A stretch of DNA of 64,000 nt from Isoperla grammatica (Eukaryota > Arthropoda > Insecta > Plecoptera > Perlodidae). Positions 50,020 to 61,225 of this stretch are shown here, piece by piece. The stretch lies in the NCBI GenBank assembly GCA_945910005.1, contig OX246737.1, positions 79,426,931-79,490,930 on the forward strand, given 5' to 3'. The notes beneath the pieces are model-generated. The model was not told the DNA's origin and did no database searches. It saw nothing but the letters and a program-made list of their open reading frames with translations. Positions within the stretch are counted from its first letter, which is position 1; each line of letters begins with the position of its first letter. A program made the translations under genes and the position numbers.

Positions 50020-51426
50020 TTGGTTCCAGTTGTGTGCGGTTCTCCTGCAACCAGTCATATTGTTACTGCAAATTCAATCTTTACAAAACCTAGAGATTTT
50101 TTGTTAGAAGAAGAAAATTTGGTACATTCTTCTAAAAATATATTTTGTCCAAAGTTGAAAGTTAGTATTGGTGATTTGGATTTAAAGGCATTGTTAGACT
50201 CGGGGAGTGAGGTGTCGTGTATTTCAGATACGGTGTACAATGTCCTGATCAGTAAAAATAATGATATTGTTTCATTACCAGTAGTAGGGGTAACAATACT
50301 TGGGGCTACGAATCGTCGTAGTAAACGGGTGACGAAGCAAGTTTACCTATCCGTCCAATCAGGTGACATGTCATGGGATGTTGGATGTTTAGTGGTACCA
50401 GATTTCATCTGTGATATCATACTCGGTATTGATTGGTTGACAGATAATCTGGTTACTATTGACTTTTCTACCAAGGTCGTGTCGATTAATGGCCAGTTAA
50501 TAGATCACGATTTGTTGTACAATGATGTTGGAATAGGTGACAACTGTATGAATGTTGAATGTGATTATGTTGATCATACTTATGATAACAGTGTTGGTAT
50601 CGTTGTATCTTGTACTAACACAGCGGCAATCGATGAAGACAAGGGTGTTGTGACTGTTAAAGAGATTGAGACTATGGTGTCCGAACAAGTAGGTCTAGAC
50701 GTCATTCAGAAATGTCAACTACAGGAACTATTGTTGGAGTATCGTCATTTGTTTTCTGATAGGCCAGGGTCAGTGACAGGCTATGAACATCATATTAAGG
50801 TTCACGAAGGGGCATATTTTTTTGAAAAGAATTATCCTGTGCCATTTGCCTACCGAGAAGCTGTGGAAAGACAACTGAATAAAATGATAAGGCATAACAT
50901 TATTGAGGAAGCTACTAGTCCCTACATAAGCCCATTAGTTGTGGTGATTAAGAAAAACAAAGCAGTGAGGTTATGTTTGGATGCTCGACAGTTGAACACA
51001 ATGTTGATACCAGAGCATGAGAGTCCGGATCCACCTGAAACTATTTTGCAAAGTTTTTCAGATTTTCAGTGGTTATCTACTATTGATCTTGTGTCGTCAT
51101 ACTGGCAGGTTCCATTGTCGGAGGAAAGTCGGAAATATGTGGCGTTTAAATACAATCAGAGGGTATATCAGTTTAAGGTACTTCCTTTTGGACTCAGTAC
51201 TTCAGTGGCAGCATTTACTAGGTGTACAAGCTATGTATTGGGCAACGATTTGGGGGCTTTTCTAAAACCGTATGTAGATGACTTTTTGATGGTTTCTAAG
51301 ACATTTGAGGATCATTTGGTTCACATTCGCACGGTTTTTCAACGATTATCAAAAAAAATGTCACGATTAGTTTGTCCAAATCTATTTTCTGCAGGGATAA
51401 GGTGCCATTCCTGGGTCATACTTTGA
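50020..51426 (+). CDS. Pol of the young gypsy element, protease and reverse transcriptase part
   Basis: The aspartic protease has LLDSGSEVSCIS (about residues 59-70) and a second block DIILGIDWL. The reverse transcriptase spans about residues 260-450 with RLCLDARQLNTML, STIDLVSSYWQV, LPFGLSTSVAAF and the catalytic YVDDFL at about residue 418. The frame ends prematurely at a TGA (51424-51426) because of a frame change at the eight-A run 51351-51358; the overlapping frame carries the rest. No ATG begins the frame, in keeping with translation as a Gag-Pol fusion. Confidence 0.88.
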   Translation: MVPVVCGSPATSHIVTANSIFTKPRDFLLEEENLVHSSKNIFCPKLKVSIGDLDLKALLDSGSEVSCISDTVYNVLISKNNDIVSLPVVGVTILGATNRRSKRVTKQVYLSVQSGDMSWDVGCLVVPDFICDIILGIDWLTDNLVTIDFSTKVVSINGQLIDHDLLYNDVGIGDNCMNVECDYVDHTYDNSVGIVVSCTNTAAIDEDKGVVTVKEIETMVSEQVGLDVIQKCQLQELLLEYRHLFSDRPGSVTGYEHHIKVHEGAYFFEKNYPVPFAYREAVERQLNKMIRHNIIEEATSPYISPLVVVIKKNKAVRLCLDARQLNTMLIPEHESPDPPETILQSFSDFQWLSTIDLVSSYWQVPLSEESRKYVAFKYNQRVYQFKVLPFGLSTSVAAFTRCTSYVLGNDLGAFLKPYVDDFLMVSKTFEDHLVHIRTVFQRLSKKMSRLVCPNLFSAGIRCHSWVIL

Positions 51427-53375
51427 CTACGAATGGATTGTCTCCAGACCCTCACAAATTGTTGTTGATTCAAGATTGGCCCACACCTAAAAATGTCAAA
51501 CAACTCAAAGCTTTCTTGGGTTTATGTAGTTACTACAGACGTTTTAGTAATGTTTACGCTCAATCGACTTGCATACTGCAGACATTGTTGAAGAAGGATA
51601 CCAGGTGGAAATGGACAGATGATTGTAATTCAGCATTTCATGATATCAAGACATTGTTCATTAATACCGTTCACTTGAGATTTCCAAACTATACAAAACC
51701 GTTCTTCTTGCAATGTGATGCCAGTGATAAAGGGTTAGGGGCTCAACTATTTCAAGTTGATTCTGATGGAGAATTACAGGTGATATCAATGGCGTCAAGA
51801 GTATTACACGGTGGTGAAGTGAATTTCACTATTTCTGAGAAAGAATTGTTGGCTATAGTTTGGTCGTTACTAAAGTTTCGTATTTTTGTCCTGGGAACAG
51901 ATTTGACAATTATTACTGATCACAAAGCACTTACATTCTTGCTTCAATGTAAATTGTTGTCTGGGCGTCTTACACGTTGGGTGTTGCTCTTACAAGAATT
52001 TAAGTTTAATTTGGTTCATTGTTCTGGTAAACAAAATGTTGTTGCAGATATCATTAGTCGCTTTTGTGTACAAAAAGATGGTACTATTGACGACTCGTTC
52101 TCTGGGAAGGAGGTAGTTATTGCGAAACTGAATGTGGGAATTAGTTCAGAATTGCGTAAAAAATTTCGACAATTGCCTGATTTACAGAAGAAAGATGATA
52201 AGTTTGGAACGATTTGGAGTGATATGCATACTAATGTTGGTGCTCATAGCAATTACATGATTTTCAACAACATGTTGTTCTTCAAATTGGAAAATAGTAA
52301 GGACATTTGGCGGTTATGTATTCCACAATGTCTGGTGTCGGAAGTGATCATGAGTGTACACGAAGAGATTGGTCATTTTGGTGCTAAAAAATGTTTAATG
52401 GTGTTATTAGAGAACTTCTTTTTCAGTAATATGGCGCGATTGAATAGAAAGTTGATTGCATGTTGTGATTTATGTCAACGTACGAAACATGCAAATAGAA
52501 CGTCCCATGGCATTTTTCAGCCTATTTTGCCTACGAACATTGGTCAATTGGTGGCAACTGATATATATGGTCCATTACCTACAGGCTGTGGAGGGGTGCG
52601 ATATGTACTAGTGTTCATTGATGTTTTCTCAAAGTTGGTGTCGTTGTACACGTTAAAGCAACAAACGGCTCGGGCTATTTCACAGAAAGTGACAGTTTAT
52701 TTCGACACTGTGCAAATACCTGTTGCTATACTGTCTGACCACGGTACTCAATATACATCCAGGGAGTGGAATGAGACTTTGGAGGGTAAAGGGGTACGGG
52801 CACACATGTCGTCCATACGTCATCCACAATCTAATCCAGCTGAAAGGGTTATGCGTGAACTGGGTCGTATCTTTCGGGCCTATTGTTCATGTAAACATTC
52901 ATCTTGGGCTAAGTGGGTTCCTCAGTTGGAGGAGTGGTTGAATTCAACCTACCATGAAGGAACAGGGTTTTCGCCATATGAATTACATTTTGGTCAAACT
53001 TTTACGCCACAGTTGATTAAGAGTATAAAATTTCCACCTCACAATTCTCCCTTAATAACTCAAGAGGCAAAGGTGATTTTAGCCAGGGAAAGGTTGAAAT
53101 ATAATGGGCAGAATAGGAAGAATAGGCATGAAGGTCAATTTGTCAGTAAAACATTTTTCCAAGTAGGAGAGAAGGTACTGCTCAAATCGCTTCATTTGTC
53201 AAATTTGTTTAAAAAAGAAACGAAAAAGTTTTTTCATATATTTGAAGGTCCATACATGGTTGCTGCGATTGCAGGAGACAACGCATACGAATTGGTCACA
53301 GAAGCTGGGGTTGTAAAAGGAGTGTTTAATATTGTAAATTTAAAACGTTACCAGGAACCCTATCAGATACAATAA
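51359..53375 (+). CDS. Pol of the young gypsy element, RNase H and integrase part
   Basis: Continues the RT thumb (FLGHTLTTNGLSPDPHKLLL), then RNase H (LQCDASDKGLGAQLF, ISEKELLAIVWSLLKF, ITDHKAL). Integrase has H..H in HEEIGHFGAKKC, C..C in CCDLCQRTK, and core residues in VATDIYGPLP, LSDHGTQYTS and PQSNPAERVMRELG. It ends at 53375 with no chromodomain that I can see. Only the A-run frame change separates it from the upstream part. Confidence 0.88.
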
Positions 53376-53992
53376 ACCACAGGTCAACAATGTATTGAAT
53401 CTTTTTGACAGGTGATGATTTGGTCCCTAATGTAGCCTATTGTTGTCGACTCTGTAGTAACATTGTTAATAGGATTAGGCCTATAGGTATAGGTTGGTTA
53501 TGGTGCAAAGTTATTAATGTGTTTTTTTTTAATATCAGCAATTTAAAATCGTTAATTGTTGACAATTGTTGATTCTGGAAGAGGGGATTGATATCCAATT
53601 GTTAGAAGTGTATTGTACTATTAACATTGCATTGTGCTGTCATTCGGGTTTCAGGTTTCATAAACTTTCATTTTAGCATTTGAATTGAAGGGGTCAGTGA
53701 ACGACATTGTTGTAGTTTACAGGTTTAGAAGGGGTAAGGCTATTTGAAGGGGTAATGCGGTTTTCCAATTATAGATTTAAAGGGTTTATTTCTGAGTTTC
53801 GATGTTAACAAAAATATAACAAATATAGATACATTTTGTCATCTTCATTTTTTTTATTTTTGGAAGGGGTATGATAGAACGACCTACGACCATGGAATTT
53901 TTAAAAGTGGAGAACGTTGGAGATAAATTTTTTGAAATTTTTTTATAATCTCAATTAATAAATTCATAATATAAAAAAATTTGAAGGGGTAT
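53376..53992 (+). other. 3' untranslated region of the young gypsy element
   Basis: No ORF. The purine motif GAAGGGGT occurs at about 53688, 53728, 53747, 53863 and 53984; the last, TTTGAAGGGGTAT, touches the 3' LTR and is the likely polypurine tract. Confidence 0.8.
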
Positions 53993-54692
53993 TGTAAAGT
54001 ACCATCCATATGCATTATCCACTAGGCTGTGCTTAGAATGCAGTGAGTTTGTGCATTATCCACTAGGCTGTGCTTAGAGTGCAGTGAGTTTGTGCATTAT
54101 CCACTAGGCTGTGCTTAGAATGCAGTGACTTTGTGCACATGTGAATTTGTAGAGAGCTTTGGTTTTATCAATAAAGAACAAGCATTGTTACATTGCATAG
54201 CAACGGTTGTTGACTGGTAACCAAGGACAATACAGAGGAAGATGGTGGAAAAGTAAGCCTAGAGAGAGGATGTGGTGTTGAAAGCTACACGGAATAACTT
54301 CAAGAACTCGAGTCTTTGAGCCTTACGATTTCTCTAGTTATCCAAACTAGTATTACCCAGACGTCAACTACGCCTGCCCCGTTAAATGGGACGGTGATTT
54401 TCGAAGCGTCGGTTACACACGATCCACCACTGAATTCAACCTACCATGAAGGACATCTTTGAAATCCTACCATGGACGCCTGCTTGAGAAACCAAGGTTA
54501 GAAGAAGGATTCACCTATAACTGGAGCTGGTACTGTCTGTAAACCTATTTGTGACAAGTTATTTACTGTGAGCATTCGTTGTCTATGTGATACAATATAA
54601 TTTAATAGTACAACTCAAATTTCTAAGTGTTGGTTTATTTCCCGGCTGAGCTAGGCCAACCCGTGTAGTAAGAGGGCGTGGGTACTGTTACA
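53993..54692 (+). repeat. 3' LTR (700 bp)
   Basis: Same length and, by eye, the same sequence as the 5' LTR, including the three 41-bp copies. Followed by AACC. Confidence 0.95.
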
Positions 54693-55042
54693 AACCATTT
54701 GAGGTAGGGCCTACACATGGATGGGTTATTTTTTCAGATTTAAAATACAGGGACATTTTTTTTAAGTTCAGGTTTTTTTTTTACCAAAGGTAATAATTAT
54801 TCCGTCTGGTGGGACCTTCCTTTATTATTAAAGAATATTCACAGAAAGTTTCACTTTGATTGCTCAAATATTGTAGACACTAAAATGTCCCACCTCCTGA
54901 AAAATGTAAAAAAAAAGGTCTTTCCTATGCTTATCAACTGGTGGATTTATGTTGTCAGGTCAGCCATAATTATCACCTATTCTTCTTGTACTTTCATCAT
55001 TACTTTACTCGCCGACCTTTGCGATCTAAATGGCAACCTGTA

Positions 55043-55063
55043 CCCCCCCCCCCCCCCCCCCCC
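55043..55063. repeat. (C)21 homopolymer
   Basis: Twenty-one consecutive C after GGCAACCTGTA. The exact length is uncertain, as such runs are hard to sequence. Confidence 0.9.
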
Positions 55064-55095
55064 AGGGAACATATCCCCTCCCCGACGCTAAATGA

Positions 55096-55597
55096 TCATA
55101 GTAATCGAGAGCATTGTAAAACAATCAAATTAAACCCAAAACATGGTGAACCATTAGGTTTGTGGGGCGACTCCCCCCCACCGTAAGGAGCCGGGGTAGA
55201 ATAGGCCCAGAATGACTCTGCCAGTCGTAAGAGGCACAAATGGATAACCATTTCGGCCCAAAGTGATTCTGCTAATAGTCGCAAAAAGCTAGTAGCTGCC
55301 AGCCCCTTGTGGTGACATCTAGGGCACGATGTTAGCTTTGCCAGCCGTGAAAATGACTTCATGTCAGCAATGATATATTCAGGTGGCTCAACTAACAGAT
55401 CCCTAGGCTTCACTGGAATTTCCTGTAGACTAGTAGCTGAGTAAAGTGCCTCAATACGAATGCTCTTTACAGCAGGGCATTCATAAACCCCATCATTGGT
55501 GACAGCAACTTGTGTTGTAGGAGTGACTTGGACTGAATCCTGAAGTGATTCGATTCCAGACATTATGCTGTCAGAGTCAGAGTCATCACTAGGCTTA
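55096..55597 (-). CDS. Unidentified acidic/zinc-ribbon-like ORF, minus strand
   Basis: A minus frame (SSDDSDSDSIMSGIESLQDS, then ECPAVKSIRIEALY, PVKPRDLLVEPPEYIIAD, and a TSCPRCHHKGLAATSF block with CX2CH) runs from the edge of the inserted TTA-flanked element down to 55096. On the other side of that element the same frame can be followed upstream (56244 to about 56330, DENEVAGSSRMPIS), so the element split an open frame. I do not recognise the protein; it may come from a transposon or be an exon of a host gene. The CXXC region could bind zinc. Confidence 0.4.
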
Positions 55598-56240
55598 AGC
55601 CGCGTTCACATAAATGACTAGTGACTATTGACTATTGACTATTGACTATTGATTAGTGACTAAGCGAATTGAACCATAGGCGATACGTGCTGACGTTCAC
55701 ACAACTTTACTTTTGACTTATGACTATTGACTAGTGACTAACGAATTGAAGATATCTGGAAGTCATAGTTACAACCAATCACAACGTTCGCGTTCAGCCA
55801 ATGAATGTGGAGCAACGGAAGTCAATACCACTATTCAATTACTGTCAAGTGTATATTTGTTTTTGACTATTTCCGGCGAATATTATTTATTTATTATTTT
55901 TATGAAGCTGTCATACAATAAAATATTCTTATTTTGAAAACAAATCTTCAAAACAAAGAAGAAACATACAAAACCTTCACAACTTGGTTAAGCCCATCAT
56001 TAAACGTTTTAACTGGTGAACAGTTACTATCGCCATACCTCGTTTTCTTCATAATGTTGCAATTTTATTATTTTGACAGCTCGTTGTTTGTCAATCAGTT
56101 TGATTCATTTGTTCTAGGTGGCAGATCATACGTGTCAAAGAACTTAGTTGTGTAGTGTTCATATCTTTCTTTGGGTAGTCAATAATCACTAGTCAATAGT
56201 CAATAGTCAGTAATCAATAGTCATTTATGTGAATGCGGCT
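55598..56240. mobile_element. TTA-flanked inverted-repeat element (Harbinger-like MITE, 643 bp)
   Basis: Ends AGCCGCGTTCACATAAATGA and the complement of AGCCGCATTCACATAAATGA, flanked by TTA at 55595-55597 and 56241-56243. A 3-bp TTA/TAA duplication is typical of PIF/Harbinger. Both subterminal regions are built of GACTATT/GACTAGT repeats (55617-55662 and 56178-56222). No transposase is seen. Confidence 0.85.
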
Positions 56241-56599
56241 TTAGGCCTAGAATCTACGCCTACTGTCAACGAAATTGGCATTCTTGATGATCCAGCAACT
56301 TCATTTTCGTCATATGTAGGCCTACTTACAATGATAGGTGTTGTTAGGTTAGGAGAACTAGGGCTAGGGCCTAGTAGGCCTCTGAGGCATATCAACATCA
56401 CTTTTGTTGCATTTCCAACGATTATTACCTAGCTTAGCCCTACTCACTGTTTTTCAACTACAAACTTTCCCACTTTCTTTGTATTCCGACGCACTCTTCC
56501 CTTTCGTCCCAAACTCAAAGCCTGCTCAAAGCAATAGTAGAACAGCAAAAGGTATCTCGTGTGCCTTTCGTAAAAGAGTATTGCGGTAAACGGTATTCG

Positions 56600-57765
56600 G
56601 TTATGGCATTCTATACGAGTATTTTGCACCTACCTGGCACATCTTGGCACGCTGCAGAGGGCGCCAGGAGCGTCGTGACGTCATAGACACGTTTTAATTA
56701 TTAACTTTTGAACGGTTTATGTCACAGAAAATATCAAGAAAACAATTTTATGAAATCATACTAAACGAGTATGTTGAACCTACCTGGCACATCCTGGCGC
56801 GCTGCAGAGGGCGCCAGGAGCGTCGTGACGTCATATACACGTTTTAACTAATAACGTTTGAACGGTTCATGTCACAGAAAATATGTACTGAACAATTCTA
56901 CTATGAAATACAATACAAGTATTTTGCACCTACCTGGCACATCCTGGCACGCTGAAGAGGGCGCCAGGAGCGTCGTGACGTCATATACACGTTTTAATTA
57001 ATAACGTTTGAACGGTTCATGTCACAGAAAATATCTAGACAACAATTCTATTACGTAATACTATTTGAGTATTTTGCACCTATCTGGCACACCCTGGCAC
57101 GCTGCAGAGGGCGCCAGGAGCGTCGTGACGTCATATACACGTTTTAATTAATAACGTTTGAACGGTTCATGTCACAGAAAATATGTACTGAACAATTCTA
57201 CTATGAAATACAATACAAGTATTTTGCACCTATCTGGCACACCCTGGCACGCTGCAGAGGGCGCCAGGAGCGTCGTGACGTCATATACACGTTTTAATTA
57301 ATAACGTTTGAACGGTTCATGTCACAGAAAATATGTACTGAACAATTCTACTATGAAATACAATACGAGTATTTTGCACCTACCTGGCACACCCTGGCAT
57401 GCTGCAGAGGGCGCCAGGAGCGTCGTGACGTCATATACACGTTTTAATTAATAACGTTTGAACGGTTCATGTCACAGAAAATATGTACTGAACAATTCTA
57501 CTATGAAATACAATACGAGTATTTTGCACCTACCTGGCACATCCTGGCACGCTGCAGAGGGCGCCAGGAGCGTCGTGACGTCATATACACGTTTTAATTA
57601 ATAACGTTTGAACGGTTCATGTCACAGAAAATATGTACTGAACAATTCTACTATGAAATACAATACGAGTATTTTGCACCTACCTGGCACATCCTGGCAC
57701 GCTGCAGAGGGCGCCAGGAGCGTCGTGACGTAATACACGTTTTCATTAATACCTTTTGAACGGTT
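56600..57765 (+). repeat. 150-bp tandem array, left arm (8 units)
   Basis: CGTCGTGACG recurs at 56671, 56821, 56971, 57121, 57271, 57421, 57571 and 57721, exactly 150 bp apart. Other landmarks are GAGGGCGCCAGGAG, GAACGGTTCATGTCACAG and GAGTATTTTGCACCTA. Seven units hold the octamer TGACGTCA; the last has TGACGTAA. Confidence 0.95.
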
Positions 57766-57769
57766 CATG

Positions 57770-58090
57770 TCACAGAAATGATCAAGAAACCAATATTGTA
57801 GAAAATTTAACGAAATATTGATTGATATGTACCAATTGGGTAATCATGTAATATTTAAGGGAGATATTGATAAACAATAACAATCATTAGATGTGTTTAC
57901 GAAATGAAGGGCAACCCTCACCGTAATATTTATTTATTACTATTTGAGAGTTGTAATTTTATCGCTGTGAAAGACTTAATATTCATCGTGATACCCATGG
58001 ATATCTGTTATTTAACAATAATAATAATAATTATTATTATTTTTATACTAGTTACTATTCATAGATTGATTACTAAAACTCATGTTTGCT
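57770..58090. other. Left-arm segment missing from the right arm
   Basis: About 320 bp between the 150-bp array and the gene 3' end, AT-rich with AATAATAATAATTATTATTA (58017-58041). The right arm has only about 40 bp here, with ATCAATCAATCAATC and an A run. No ORF of note. Confidence 0.6.
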
Positions 58091-58094
58091 ATAG

Positions 58095-60003
58095 TTCTCT
58101 TCATCTTCATCATCATTGTCTTCATCCCCATCTCCCATGTTAACGATATTGAAGCACTCTTGTTCCTCGTCCTTAGTAGATCAGCCACAAAGCTCGGTGC
58201 ACCTCATGTTATTTGCTTTGCAACTGCATCTTGAAACACACCTTCATTTTAAGCAGTTGCACTTAACTTGTTGAATGACAGCAGCCGGTGCAGGTTCGAG
58301 GGTTGTCATGACTGCCACACATACTCGTTGTACTCAAGTAGCCATCCGCAGTTTTTTGGTAATAAGTCGATAGGGTTCACACCCAGCATTGATGGTGAGC
58401 ACTCAGTATGGCTTGGAGAAGTGCGGCTTTGGTGGGTGGAAGTTTATTTGCTTGGCAAGACGTTTTTGTGAAACATGCTTCATCGAAGCTCGAACACTGA
58501 GCACAGTTTAGTGAATGGACAGTACAGTTTGCAAACAAACTTCTCTAGACCACTTATCACGGAGTCTTTTAGAGCAACAGCTAAACCTAGTTCTTGCTTA
58601 AAATATTTCACAGTCGGATTCTGTGAAAGCTTTCCAGCATGAAAGCTTCCCCTTTCTTAAAATCCCCCAGTGTTGTCGGAACCACTGAATGCGTGAGATC
58701 CAGGTAGTTCTGAAACTTGATCGTGCCCAATTTTGTTGCATTGTGAGTGACCAAAGTGATATCCTTCTATTATTTCCCCCTTTACCTGTAATGGACACAG
58801 TATTTTTACAGAGATCGGTGTAACGTCTCAGTACCAGAATAAGGACATGTGTATCTGGGGAAAAATAGATATTTGAGTAGCTCCTCGTTTTGTCAGATCT
58901 ACTGCATGTAGCAACATATTTGTATCGGCTCTGTTGTTTACTATTTAGATGTGGTAGAAGTGTTTTTGTACTAATAGTCTTGTTACTCCATGCGACAACT
59001 GGTTGTCGCTCCATGGTCAGTGAGGCTCGATTATTATCTTCTGTGCAAAATATTTGGTCAAGCCCTTGCTTGGTTTTGGCGTGACATAGAAGTTGTGACA
59101 TGCTCAAGTGCCCGATTGGCGTGTTGTCTGTAATGCGATAAGCTACAGCAGCTTTTCCTCCTTGCCGGGTCTTTCTAGTAGCCGGTTTTAATGAAACAGG
59201 GATGTCATACCTATCAAATACAACGTGGACCTCTGAACACTAACTATAATTGTTGTCAATGCGCATGACAAGAAGTTTGGCTAGATCCTCACAAGTCCTG
59301 GTGTGTGGAAGTTTAGTCAAACTCTGAACTACGGCCATTCCGTCAATTATTGCCAATGTTAAATGATCTTTGCAATCGTCAATGTCCATTTCCTCTGGTG
59401 TCTTCCTAATTAGGTTTTTTAGTTGGCTCTTCACGGGGAAGTGGTGTAGCGTACCATCAGCAGCAAATAATGACCGAGGGACGACGGAGAACTTGTTCAG
59501 ATCTAATTCAGGTCGAGACCTTGCTATCATTAGCATTCTCACCATAAAAGAAGACGTCTCCTTTAACTCAATTACTTCAGATTTGTTGTGTATTTTAACC
59601 TTCTTGGTAGTAAATTTCCACATTTTTAGCTTCGGTTTCTTTATTGGAGACCACAAGTTAATTTTGTTACTCTGAATTCGATCGGCACTGAACTCATTCA
59701 CATATTTCAATACCAATATCATTTCTCCTCGGAACATCACGTACAATATCTTCGGGCACCACTGTTTTTCTTACTAAATAAATAAATTCGTCTGGAACGT
59801 CGGTAAAGGGATTAGTATATTCTTGCAAAGCCAAGACCAACCTCTATGTATTCTAATTTTCTCTCTGCAATGATGCTCGATTGTTTCGGTGGTGTTTCAA
59901 GGCCAGCAAGTGGTCTTGCTTCACTGGATAACCGAACCATTTCTGGGGCAATGAGGAAATATTGAGATCGTGCACCAGGATTTCGAGTCAAACCTAAGTC
60001 CAA
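58095..60003 (-). pseudogene. Uncharacterised invertebrate protein family with C-terminal cysteine-rich motif, decayed copy
   Basis: Minus-strand frames in protein order: 60003-59812 (PGARSQYFLIAPEMVRLS, ETPPKQSSIIAERKLEYIEV), then 59746-58598 (LFAADGTLHHFPVKSQLKN, LTLAIIDGMAVVQSLTKL, VVFDRYDIPVSLKPATRKTR, YFSPDTHVLILVLRRYTDLC, GKGKLSCWKAF), then out-of-frame pieces LEKFVCKLYCPFTK, KLPPTKAALLQAI and a cysteine-rich end (KCNCLK...CVSRCSCKANNMRCTELCG). I know this as a very abundant unnamed family in cnidarians, molluscs and other invertebrates. Conserved acidic motifs (DG, SPDT.V) look nuclease-like, which is my inference. Lesions: TAG at 59240-59242, several frameshifts, and two stops in the cysteine-rich tail. 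Confidence 0.75.
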
Positions 60004-60094
60004 CCTAAGTCCACCTTTTACCTTTCATGATCGTGTTATTTGCTCAGAGCGTGGTCATCTCCAATGGCACAGAATGGAACGTTTATATTCTTGT

Positions 60095-60695
60095 TTGTCC
60101 AAACGGGAAGATCTCGTGCTGGAAAGCTCTCACACAATTCGACTGTGAAATATTTTCAGCATTTAAAGAACTAGGTTCAACTGTTGCTCTAAAAGACTCC
60201 GTTATGGTCTCCATAGTGGTCTAGAGAAGTTTGTTTGGAAACTGTACTGTCCATTCACTAAACTGTGCTCAGTGTCTGAGCTTCGATGAAGCATGTTTCA
60301 CAAAAACGTCTTGCCAAGCAAATAAACTTCCACCCACCAAAGCCGCACTTCTCCAAGCCATACTGAGTGCTCACCATCAATGCTGGGTGTGGACCCTATC
60401 AACTTATTACCAAAAAACTGCGGATGGCTACTCGAGTACCACGAGTATGTGTGGCAGTCATGACAACCCTCGAACCTGCACCGGCTGCTGTCATTCAACA
60501 AGTTAAGTGCCACTGCTTAAAATCAAGGTGTGTTTCAAGATGCAGTTGCAAAGCAAATAACATGAGGTGCACCGAGCTTTGTGGCTGCTCTACTAAGGAC
60601 GAGGAACAAGAGTGCTTAAATATCGTTAACATGGGAGATGGGGATGAAGACAATGATGATGAAGATGAAGAGAACTATAGCAAACATGAGTTTTA
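60095..60695 (+). pseudogene. Inverted duplicate of the cysteine-rich gene's 3' end
   Basis: Plus-strand copy of the last 600 bp of the gene at 58.1-60.0 kb: GKISCWKALTQFDCEIF, FDEACFTKTSCQANKLPPTK, and a C-terminal frame open at 60367-60696 (VMTTLEPAPAAVIQQVKC, then CLKSRCVSRCSCKANNMRC and a DDEDEENYSKHEF end). It lacks the two nonsense codons seen in the cysteine-rich tail of the minus-strand copy, so the arms have diverged since duplication and this one is better preserved there. Confidence 0.8.
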
Positions 60696-60734
60696 GTAAT
60701 CAATCAATCAATCAATCAAAAAAAAAAACAGCAT

Positions 60735-61225
60735 GCCAGGATGTGCCAGATAGGTGCAAAATACTCAAATAGTATTACGTAATAGAATTGTTTCCTAGAT
60801 ATTTTCTGTGACATGAACCGTTCAAACGTTATTAATTAAAACGTGTATATGACGTCACGACGCTCCTGGCGCCCTCTCCAGCGTGCCAGGATGTGCCAGG
60901 TAAGTGCAAAATACTTGTCTTGTATTTCATAGTAGAATTGTTCAGCACATATTTTCTGTGACATGAACCGTTCAAACGTTATTAGTTCAAACCTGTATAT
61001 GACGTCACGACGCTCCTGGCGCCCTCTGCAGTGCGCTAGGATGTGCCAGATAGGTTCAACATACTCGTATAAAATGACTTCATAAAGTTGTCTTCTTGAT
61101 ATTTTCTGTGACATAAACCGTTCAAAAGTTAATAATTAAAACGTGTCTATGACGTCACGACGCTCCTGGCGCCCTCTGCAGCGTGCCAGGATGTGCCAGG
61201 TAGGTGCAAAATACTCGTATAGAAT
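60735..61225 (-). repeat. 150-bp tandem array, right arm (3 units and a part), inverted
   Basis: GACGTCACGACGCTCCTGGC recurs at 60851, 61001 and 61151, 150 bp apart, in the opposite orientation to the left-arm array. All three carry TGACGTCA. Confidence 0.95.

Larger units (their letters stand above)
47741..54692 (+). mobile_element. Young Ty3/gypsy LTR retrotransposon (6952 bp)
   Basis: Two 700-bp LTRs (47741-48440 and 53993-54692), beginning TGTAAAGTACC and ending CTGTTACA, look identical throughout. AACC flanks both sides (47737-47740 and 54693-54696), a 4-bp target duplication. Gag (48581-50017), pol (50020-53375, with one frame change at an A run) and a 617-bp 3' untranslated part with repeated GAAGGGGTA motifs follow in order. 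Identical LTRs mean very recent insertion. It lies in intron 2 of the BEN-type gene in the same orientation. Confidence 0.95.
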
